Notes under the pieces: model-generated
What the model was told of the DNA's origin: nothing
Seen by the model: the letters and a program-made list of their open reading frames with translations, nothing else
The model's database searches: none
Translations under genes and position numbers: made by a program
Shown here: positions 54,855-64,000 of the stretch, in pieces
How the letters are laid out: every line of letters starts with the position of its first letter
How positions within the stretch are numbered: the stretch's first letter is position 1
Assembly (NCBI RefSeq): GCF_002250505.1
Contig: NZ_NJGY01000003.1
Coordinates: 397,977-461,976, forward strand
Direction of reading: 5' to 3'
Source: Janthinobacterium sp. PC23-8
GTDB taxonomy: Bacteria > Pseudomonadota > Gammaproteobacteria > Burkholderiales > Burkholderiaceae_D
DNA: 64,000 nucleotides

Positions 54855-55657
54855 TGCAGCATAAACTCAAGAGCCTGGTATTGGTCGCCTTTTTGTTCGC
54901 CTCCATGTTGCCGATCTACTGGATGCTGAACATGTCGCTCAAGACCAACGAGGAAATCGTCGGCGTGCTGAGCCTGTGGCCGCAGCAACTGACGTTTGCC
55001 AACTACCACACCATCTTTACCGACCCGTCCTGGTACAGCGGCTATATCAACTCGATGATCTATGTGGCGCTGAACATGGTGATGTCGGTCACAGTCGCCT
55101 TGCCGGCCGCGTATGCCTTTTCGCGCTACAATTTTGTTGGCGACAAGCATCTGTTCTTCTGGCTGCTGACCAACCGCATGACGCCGCCGGCCGTGTTCCT
55201 GGTGCCGTTCTTCCAGCTGTATTCGACCGTGGGACTGATGGACACCCACCTGGCCGTGGCGCTGGCGCACATGGTGTTCAACGTGCCGCTGGCCGTGTGG
55301 ATACTGGAAGGCTTCATGTCGGGCGTGCCCAAGGAAATCGACGAGACGGCGTATATCGACGGCTACAGCTTTCCGCGCTTCTTTATCCAGATCTTCCTGC
55401 CGATGATTAAGTCGGGCGTGGGCGTGACGGCCTTCTTCTGCTTCATGTTCAGCTGGGTCGAACTGCTGCTGGCGCGCACCCTGACGTCGGTCAACGCCAA
55501 GCCGATTGCCGCCACCATGACGCGCACGGTCTCGGCGGCAGGCATGGACTGGGGCGTGCTGGCGGCGGCCGGCGTGCTGACCATCGTGCCCGGCGCGCTG
55601 GTGATCTGGTTCGTGCGGCATTACATCGCCAAGGGTTTTGCCATGGGGAGGGTGTGA
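54851..55657 (+). CDS. glpQ: Glycerol ABC transporter permease GlpQ
   Basis: 268 residues from the ATG at 54851, overlapping the glpP stop. Six helices (first LVLVAFLFASMLPIYWMLN). Permease loop motif PKEIDETAYIDGYSFPRFF near residue 160. MalG-like partner of GlpP. Not the E. coli glycerophosphodiesterase of the same name. It ends 1 bp before glpU. Confidence 0.9.
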
Positions 55658-55658
55658 G

Positions 55659-55964
55659 ATGGAAAACAATAGCGATAGCACCGTCGGCCTGTTCGGCTGG
55701 ATGGCCTGGACGCCGGAGGTGGCGATCTTCTTCATTTGCATCGGCCTGATGCTGGCCGGCATGACGATCTGGCAGATCCGCTCGCCCAGCATCGAACGAA
55801 AAGGTTTTTTGCCGATGCCGACCACGCGCGGCGACCGCCTGTTCGTCGGCCTGCTGGCGGCGGCCTACGTCAACCTGGCCTGGGCCGGTTTTACCGAATT
55901 TCAACAAACCATAGGAGCGGCGATCAGTTTTGTTTTATTGTTGGTAGTGATGCGTTGGGGATAA
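55659..55964 (+). CDS. glpU: Small membrane protein GlpU (DUF2160 type)
   Basis: 101 residues from the ATG at 55659, with GGGAGGG about six bases upstream. Three predicted membrane helices (WTPEVAIFFICIGLMLAGM, LFVGLLAAAYVNLAWAG, GAAISFVLLLVVMRWG). Small proteins of this family sit at the same place in rhizobial glycerol transporter operons, where their role is unclear. It may stabilise or modulate the permease. Confidence 0.8.
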   Translation: MENNSDSTVGLFGWMAWTPEVAIFFICIGLMLAGMTIWQIRSPSIERKGFLPMPTTRGDRLFVGLLAAAYVNLAWAGFTEFQQTIGAAISFVLLLVVMRWG

Positions 55965-56038
55965 GTCGTAGAAGTAGTCGTAGATAAATGCACTGGCTGG
56001 TGCTACTGGCCGGATGACAACTATAAAGGAGAATCACG

Positions 56039-57769
<1,731 letters not shown>

Positions 57770-57786
57770 GGCCGCGCCGTCATGAG

Positions 57787-57819
57787 GGCGCAAGCAGACC
57801 ACGGCTTGCGCCTGTTTTT
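57787..57819 (+). terminator. Intrinsic terminator between glpV and glpK
   Basis: GGCGCAAGC and GCTTGCGCC form a perfect 9-bp stem with an 8-nt loop, followed by TGTTTTT and a second T-run at 57824-57831. It ends the glpD-glpV transcript. glpK begins 25 nt later. Confidence 0.85.
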
Positions 57820-57844
57820 ACCGGTTTTTTTGTAGTACCAGACA

Positions 57845-59338
<1,494 letters not shown>

Positions 59339-59342
59339 GGTT

Positions 59343-59894
59343 TTACTTTTTCAGGTAATACACCGCGTAGCCGACGGCTTCGCGCGGTGTCGAATACAGG
59401 TCGCGCAGCTCGGCATAGGGTGCGTGTACCTGGGCGCTGACGGTGACGCCGGCGCGTTCCAGTGCCAGCCGCAAGCGCGGCACATGAAAATACTGCGTGG
59501 CCACCATGGCGGTCCTCAAGCCGTGCGCATGCAGGTAGCTGGCGGCATTGTTCGCCGTCGCCTGCGTGGTCCAACCCTGCTTGTCTTCGATAATGGCCGC
59601 AGCCGGCACGCCCTGGCGCTGCAAGTAGCCGGCCATGGCGGCGGCCTCGTCAAAGCCTTCCTTGCCGGTGCCGCCGCTGACGAAAATGCGCGGCGATTGT
59701 CGATCGCGGAATTGTTTTAGTGCGACATCGAGCCGCGCCCGCAGGCGCGGGCCCGGCGTGCCGTCCGGCGCCACCGTATTGCCTGGCACCACGATCATGT
59801 CGGCCGGCGCGATCCTGTCATCGAGACCGGCGGCAACGATGGCCGCCGACCCCAGCAGCAGCGAAGCGGGAAAAATCAGCAGGTATTTGAGCAT
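59343..59894 (-). CDS. YdcF/DUF218-family protein
   Basis: 183 residues. An N-terminal hydrophobic segment (YLLIFPASLLLGSAAIVAAG) anchors or exports it. The DUF218 core follows: DMIVVPGNTVAPDGTPGPRL, IFVSGGTGKEGFDEAAAMAG, then KQGWTTQATANNAASYLHAHG and ATQYFHVPRLRLALERAG. Relatives (SanA, YdcF, ElyC) act in envelope functions such as polysaccharide or lipid-carrier steps; YdcF binds S-adenosylmethionine. Convergent with glpK and unrelated in function as far as can be seen. Confidence 0.82.
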   Translation of the reverse strand: MLKYLLIFPASLLLGSAAIVAAGLDDRIAPADMIVVPGNTVAPDGTPGPRLRARLDVALKQFRDRQSPRIFVSGGTGKEGFDEAAAMAGYLQRQGVPAAAIIEDKQGWTTQATANNAASYLHAHGLRTAMVATQYFHVPRLRLALERAGVTVSAQVHAPYAELRDLYSTPREAVGYAVYYLKK

Positions 59895-59920
59895 GGCGCA
59901 TCATACCTGCCAAGCACCGT

Positions 59921-60553
59921 TCAAGTCTGGCGCGCGCGCTGGTTGGAAAGGAAAATATTGTCCTTTTCCAAGGGCAGGCCTTGCTTGACGGCCGTTAGCC
60001 AGTCGGCCGTGCTGGCCACGGCGGCGAAATTCGAATGGAAGACGGTGCTGTAGACGCGGTGGATTTCCTCGGCGCTGGCCTGGCCGGCCGCGTTGGCGTA
60101 GGGCAGGGAGCCGGTGGCATCAAACAGGAATTCCACAGCCAGGCCGTCGTGCGACGCCTGGTAGATGGTGGCCGCGTCGCAGTTATGCGTCATGTAGCCG
60201 ACGATGGTCAGGGTGTCGACGCCTTTGCCGGCCAGCCACTCGCGCAAACCGGTGCCGACAAAGGCGCTACCCATGGTTTTATGGATGTGGTGGTCGGCCT
60301 CGATGGCGGCCACTTGCGGGTGCAACTGCCAGCTGTCGCTGCCCCTGGCAAACACGGGCGAGCCTTGCGGCGCGTCGTGCTGCACCACGATCACGGGCAC
60401 GCCGGCGGCGCGGGCCGCCTGCATGGCGGCGGTGATATTGGGCAGGGAAAGCGCGACCGGCGGATATTCGATCGGCAACTGGCCCGTGAAGTATTCGTTC
60501 TGCACGTCGATCACCAGCAGGGCGCGGCGGGGGTGGGCGGTGGTGTTGGTCAT
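59921..60553 (-). CDS. Isochorismatase-family cysteine hydrolase
   Basis: 210 residues from the ATG at 60553, with AAAGGAAA seven bases upstream. Family residues: Asp in ALLVIDVQNEYFTG near residue 15, a Lys in IHKTMGSAFVGTGLREWL, and the nucleophile Cys in IVGYMTHNCDAATIYQASHD. Such enzymes hydrolyse isochorismate, nicotinamide or other amides; the substrate here is not evident. Divergent (95 bp) from a GlxA-type regulator that probably controls it. Confidence 0.85.
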   Translation of the reverse strand: MTNTTAHPRRALLVIDVQNEYFTGQLPIEYPPVALSLPNITAAMQAARAAGVPVIVVQHDAPQGSPVFARGSDSWQLHPQVAAIEADHHIHKTMGSAFVGTGLREWLAGKGVDTLTIVGYMTHNCDAATIYQASHDGLAVEFLFDATGSLPYANAAGQASAEEIHRVYSTVFHSNFAAVASTADWLTAVKQGLPLEKDNIFLSNQRARQT

Positions 60554-60648
60554 GCTGTTTCCTTTCAAGGTGGACGATAGCGCCATTCTGGCCCGTTCGA
60601 GCCATGCCCGGCAGTGGCCTGAAGGCCTGTCTGCGATATAATCGGGCC

Positions 60649-61662
60649 ATGCTCAGTCTACCCGCCGCCCGTCCGCTTGTCGTTGCCGTGATCGCCTATG
60701 AAGGCATCACGCCGTTTCATCTGTCCGTGCCTTGCCTGGTGTTCGGTACCCGCTTCGACGCGCCCGACGCTCCCCTGTTCGAGGTGCACGTCTGCGCCGC
60801 CGAAACGGCGCCATTTGCCACGGCGGCCGGCTTTGCCATCGTGCCCGCGCATGACCTGTCGCTGCTGGAAACGGCCGATATCGTGATCATGCCGTCCTGG
60901 CACGACGACTGCCGCGCGGCGCCCGATGCGCTGATGACGGCGCTGCGGGGCGCCTGCCTGCGCGGGGCGCGCATGGTGGGCCTGTGCCTGGGGGCGTTTC
61001 CGCTGGCGCAGGCCGGGTTGCTCGACGGCAAGCGCGCCGCCACCCACTGGGCCATGGCGGCTATCCTGGCCGCGCGCCACCCACACGTCATGGTCGAGCA
61101 GGAAATGCTGTATGTGGACGATGGCGGCATGCTGACCTCGGCCGGCGTGGCCGCCGGGCTCGATTGCTGCCTGTATCTGCTGCGCCAGCTGGCCGGCGCC
61201 GAACTGGCCAACCGCGTGGCGCGCCGGCTGCTGGTGGCGCCGCACCGGCAGGGCGGCCAGGCGCAATTCATCGAGCGGCCGCTGCCGGTGTCAAACAGCG
61301 AAGGGCGCTTTGCCGAGGTGCTGGCCCACGTGGGCGCGCATTTGAGCGAGGCGCACGGCATCGACGCGCTGGCCGAACGGGCCGCCATGAGCCGGCGTAA
61401 CTTCACCCGCCATTTTCGCCAGGCGACAGGCACCTCGTTCAAGCAGTGGCTGCTGGGCCAGCGCCTGGCACATGCGCAAGGCCTGCTGGAAAAAAGCGCC
61501 ATCTCGATCGATATGGTGGCGCAAGCGTCCGGTTTTGGCACGGCCCTGTCGCTGCGCCAGCATTTTCGCGCCGCGTTGCAGACGTCGCCATCGGCTTATC
61601 GCAAGCTGTTTTGCAACAGGACTGCGGGTGCGGTCAGCGTGGCCAGATCCAGCACCCGATAG
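60649..61662 (+). CDS. GlxA-family AraC-type transcriptional regulator
   Basis: 337 residues from the ATG at 60649. The N-terminal DJ-1/PfpI domain starts LVVAVIAYEGITPFHLSVP and has the elbow GLCLGAFPLAQAGLLDG near 125. The C-terminal AraC helix-turn-helix has MSRRNFTRHFRQATGTSFKQ and GFGTALSLRQHFRAALQTSP. TATAAT occurs at 60637-60642, six bases before the ATG, and no ribosome site is seen, so a leaderless mRNA is possible. Divergent from the cysteine hydrolase gene. Its last 67 bp overlap the convergent CheW-type gene. Confidence 0.88.
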   Translation: MLSLPAARPLVVAVIAYEGITPFHLSVPCLVFGTRFDAPDAPLFEVHVCAAETAPFATAAGFAIVPAHDLSLLETADIVIMPSWHDDCRAAPDALMTALRGACLRGARMVGLCLGAFPLAQAGLLDGKRAATHWAMAAILAARHPHVMVEQEMLYVDDGGMLTSAGVAAGLDCCLYLLRQLAGAELANRVARRLLVAPHRQGGQAQFIERPLPVSNSEGRFAEVLAHVGAHLSEAHGIDALAERAAMSRRNFTRHFRQATGTSFKQWLLGQRLAHAQGLLEKSAISIDMVAQASGFGTALSLRQHFRAALQTSPSAYRKLFCNRTAGAVSVARSSTR

Positions 61663-62993
61663 CTGGCCTGCCCGGTGGCGGTATCGACCGTGATGACCGT
61701 TTGCGCCTCGCCGCCGAACTGGCGGTAAGAGAGTTTGAGGGCGGCATGGGCCGGCACCAGCGTGACGAGGTCGCGTACCACCAAGCCAAGCTGGCAGCCA
61801 TCGTGTTCAAGCACGACGATGCGCTCGGTCGGCGCGTCTTGTGGACCGAGCGCGAACAGCGGCAGCGTGCGCCCCTGCCAGGGGCAACTGCCGTCGGCCG
61901 CGCCGGTGGCATTGAAGGTGGGCGCCTGCATGTCGGCGGGCGCAACGATGATGCTCACGATGGCGGCCATCGGCACGGCCAGTTCCACGCCTGCGTCGCA
62001 AACGATGTAGGCCTCGGCGCTGCGCTTGTCCGCCGCCGGCGCCGCAGCGGTGCTTGCACAGGATGCTTGCGGACAAAGCGCCATCAGCGCCCTGTCATCG
62101 AGCACCAGTTGCGGCGGGCCGGCCGGCGCGCTGATGGTCGCCGCCACCAGAGCGTGGCCGCAGGGGCCCGCCGTGCCGTACTGTATCTGCGCGCAGGAAA
62201 GCGTCGCCACGGCCAGCGTGCGCTCGATGCGCAGTCCCAGGCAGCGGCCATCGCGCTCCAGTACCGCCAGCAGGGGCGGCGCCGCCGCCAGCGCCGGCAG
62301 GACGCCGTCGAACATGGCGCCATTGAGGATATACACTTCGCGTCCACGCCAGCGGATCACTCCTGCCAGTGGGCCATTCCAGCCGAGCACGGTATCGAGG
62401 GGCGGACAAGGCAACACTTCGGCAACCAGCATCGACGGCAGCGCCACTACGCGGCCCGACAGCTCGAAGCTTGCCAGCGACAGGCTGTCGCCGGCTGCCG
62501 AGGATGGGCCTGGCAAGTCGATCGCGGCGTATGGCCCGGCCTTTTCACTCCACGCTTGTGCCCGGCGCATCAGGCGCTCGGGCTCGAGCAAGTTCAGTAT
62601 CTTGTCGTCGCCGGCGGGGCGCGCCACGAAACGGAAAAAATGGTCGCCATCCTCGCTGTGGCTTACCTGTTCGATGTGGGCGGCCTCGATTTCCCGTACG
62701 CTGGCGATGGCGTCGACCGCCAGGGCCGCCAGGCGGCCATCGCCCGCCAGCAACACCACATAGGGACAGGCAATCTCGGCAGGTTGTCCAAGCCAGCAGC
62801 GCAGGTCGATCAGGGGCACTGCACGCCCCTGGTGGGAAAATACGCCGATCACGGGGCCTGTGCCCGCTGGCATGGGCAGCAGGTCGGCGGGGCGCGCCAG
62901 CGCATGGCGTACATGACAGGCCTCGATGCCCAGGTGCAGCGAGCCGATGCGTACCTGCGCATAAGGGCGTGTGACCGAGGCGGTAGCGGACAT
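61596..62993 (-). CDS. Protein with three tandem CheW-like domains
   Basis: 465 residues, no membrane segment. Three repeats are visible: about 10-150 (VRIGSLHLGIEACHVRHALA, GVFSHQGRAVPLIDLRCWLG), about 170-310 (LASFELSGRVVALPSMLVAEV, GVIRWRGREVYILNGAMFDG) and about 325-460 (YIVCDAGVELAVPMAAIVSI, WQGRTLPLFALG). Ordinary CheW has one such domain (about 160 residues). The start is 2 bp after the stop of a PAS chemoreceptor gene, so the two are cotranscribed. It could bridge several receptors or kinases in a chemosensory array. Confidence 0.85.
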   Translation of the reverse strand: MSATASVTRPYAQVRIGSLHLGIEACHVRHALARPADLLPMPAGTGPVIGVFSHQGRAVPLIDLRCWLGQPAEIACPYVVLLAGDGRLAALAVDAIASVREIEAAHIEQVSHSEDGDHFFRFVARPAGDDKILNLLEPERLMRRAQAWSEKAGPYAAIDLPGPSSAAGDSLSLASFELSGRVVALPSMLVAEVLPCPPLDTVLGWNGPLAGVIRWRGREVYILNGAMFDGVLPALAAAPPLLAVLERDGRCLGLRIERTLAVATLSCAQIQYGTAGPCGHALVAATISAPAGPPQLVLDDRALMALCPQASCASTAAAPAADKRSAEAYIVCDAGVELAVPMAAIVSIIVAPADMQAPTFNATGAADGSCPWQGRTLPLFALGPQDAPTERIVVLEHDGCQLGLVVRDLVTLVPAHAALKLSYRQFGGEAQTVITVDTATGQASYRVLDLATLTAPAVLLQNSLR

Positions 62994-62995
62994 GA

Positions 62996-64000
62996 TCAGG
63001 GCGCCGTAGCGGTGGATGCCTGCAGTTCCATCAGCAATTGCGTCACATGCCGGCTGGAATCGACCTGGGTTGCCGTTGCCTCGTCGATCAGGCCGATCGA
63101 GCTGGTGGTGTTATGCACCGACATGCGTATCTGTTCGAAGGACTGGCGCACCTGTTCGGACAGCTTGCCGGTCTGGTCGACGCGGCTGATGGTCGTCTCG
63201 ATCAGGCGTGCGATATTGCGTGCGGCGGTCCCCGATTTTTCCGCCAGCTTGCGGACCTCGTCGGCGACCACCGCGAAGCCCTGGCCGTGCGCGCCGGCAC
63301 GTGCGGCCTCGACGGCCGCATTAAAGGCCAGCAAATTGGTCTGGATGGCAATCTCGCTGATGGTATTGACGATCTCGTGCACATCCTGCGATGATTTCTG
63401 GATCTCCAGGATCGATTCGATCGACTGGCCCAGCAATACACGCCCCTGCTGGGCATGCTGCTCGGTCTGCTGAGCGATGATATTCGCATGCGCGGCGCTC
63501 TTGCCGATGCTGTCGATGGCGCCAGCGAGCTCTTGCATGACAACGCCCATGCCGGCGACGCGGCTGCTGATGGCCTGCTCGCGCCTGACTTGCTGCGTGA
63601 TATCCATGGCAAACTTGACGACCTTGCAGACGTGGCCGTCGGTATCGAGTACCGGATTGTAGGTCGCTTGCAGCCAGATGGCGGCGCCGTGCTTGCCCAG
63701 CCGGTGGAAGCGGGCGCTCTTGAACTTTCCTTCGCCGAGATCGGCCCAGAAGTGACGGTAGTCTTCGCTCTGCACCAGTTGCGGGTCACAGAACATGCTG
63801 TGGTGTTGTCCTACCACTTCGCCCACCGTATAACCGACGGCGCGCAGGAAATTGCCGTTCGCCGCGAGAATATTGCCTCGCATATCGAATTCGATCACGC
63901 CCTGGGAACGGGCGATGGCGTCGATCTTGCCCGCCGTCTCCGAGCTCAGACGCTTGGCGGCGGTGATATCGGTGGCAAACTTGACCACTTTCAGCGGCTT
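62996..64000 (-). CDS. PAS-containing methyl-accepting chemotaxis protein (C-terminal part, cut by window edge)
   Basis: 335 codons are visible; the frame is open to base 64000, so the N-terminus is missing. The first residues ([14 protein letters not shown]) are the end of one PAS/PAC unit. A complete PAS domain follows ([20 protein letters not shown], then [12 protein letters not shown] and [15 protein letters not shown]), then a chemoreceptor signalling domain with the conserved hairpin [20 protein letters not shown] and [16 protein letters not shown]. No membrane segment is seen in this part. It probably senses an internal signal such as redox state and signals through the triple-CheW protein downstream. 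Confidence 0.9.
   Translation of the reverse strand, partial: KPLKVVKFATDITAAKRLSSETAGKIDAIARSQGVIEFDMRGNILAANGNFLRAVGYTVGEVVGQHHSMFCDPQLVQSEDYRHFWADLGEGKFKSARFHRLGKHGAAIWLQATYNPVLDTDGHVCKVVKFAMDITQQVRREQAISSRVAGMGVVMQELAGAIDSIGKSAAHANIIAQQTEQHAQQGRVLLGQSIESILEIQKSSQDVHEIVNTISEIAIQTNLLAFNAAVEAARAGAHGQGFAVVADEVRKLAEKSGTAARNIARLIETTISRVDQTGKLSEQVRQSFEQIRMSVHNTTSSIGLIDEATATQVDSSRHVTQLLMELQASTATAP

Overview
The window is dense, GC-rich bacterial chromosome with no rRNA, tRNA, CRISPR array or insertion sequence that I could see. Gene content and composition (UrtABCDE urea transporter, NirBD/NasA nitrate assimilation, a GlpSTPQUV-type glycerol ABC transporter, paired short ChrA genes, many signalling proteins) suggest a free-living betaproteobacterium, most likely an Oxalobacteraceae member such as Janthinobacterium, Duganella or Massilia. 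The genus is inference from gene content, not from a marker gene.

Layout. 1-1.6 kb: start of a flavin monooxygenase (cut by the window edge) behind an AcoR-like Fis regulator, with a perfect palindrome between them. 1.7-4.6 kb: CHASE2 membrane protein, GFA-family protein, and a compositionally different pair of orphan genes. 4.7-11 kb: a DUF2760-Hsp70-Hsp70 operon and a divergent DUF4349 lipoprotein. 11-16.7 kb: urtABCDE behind a sigma-54 type promoter. 16.7-19.9 kb: split chromate transporter, a lone receiver protein flanked by two DnaA-box-like repeats, and an HD phosphohydrolase. 19.9-24 kb: a 1050-residue acetoacetate-decarboxylase/FAD-oxidoreductase fusion and an alpha/beta hydrolase. 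24-38 kb: hybrid histidine kinase, RhtB exporter, YceI lipoprotein, a gene-free interval ending in an orphan terminator (candidate small RNA), M1 and S9A peptidases, GST, RidA-like/LysR divergent pair, PHP-like metallohydrolase. 37.8-46.3 kb: nitrate assimilation operon (transporter, nirB, nirD, FAD reductase, nasA). 46.4-49 kb: GGDEF protein and MarR regulator. 49.3-59.3 kb: glycerol regulon glpR / glpD-glpSTPQUV-glpK. 59.3-64 kb: YdcF, cysteine hydrolase with a divergent GlxA-type regulator, a triple-CheW protein and the C-terminal part of a PAS chemoreceptor.

The best regulatory find is ahead of the nitrate operon: a consensus sigma-54 promoter is followed at the expected transcription start by two 5-bp hairpins with hexanucleotide loops carrying A at position 1 and G at position 4 (the ANTAR/NasT-NasR RNA target). 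A strong intrinsic terminator then ends 25 nt before the first gene. The urt operon has its own sigma-54 type promoter, and the two loci share an NtrC-like half-site pair, so nitrate and urea use look jointly nitrogen-controlled. The glycerol genes form a complete uptake and catabolic unit: ABC import, GlpK phosphorylation, GlpD oxidation, GlpR control. Less understood modules worth attention are the Hsp70 pair, the decarboxylase/oxidoreductase fusion, the orphan two-gene cassette and the repeats around the receiver gene.
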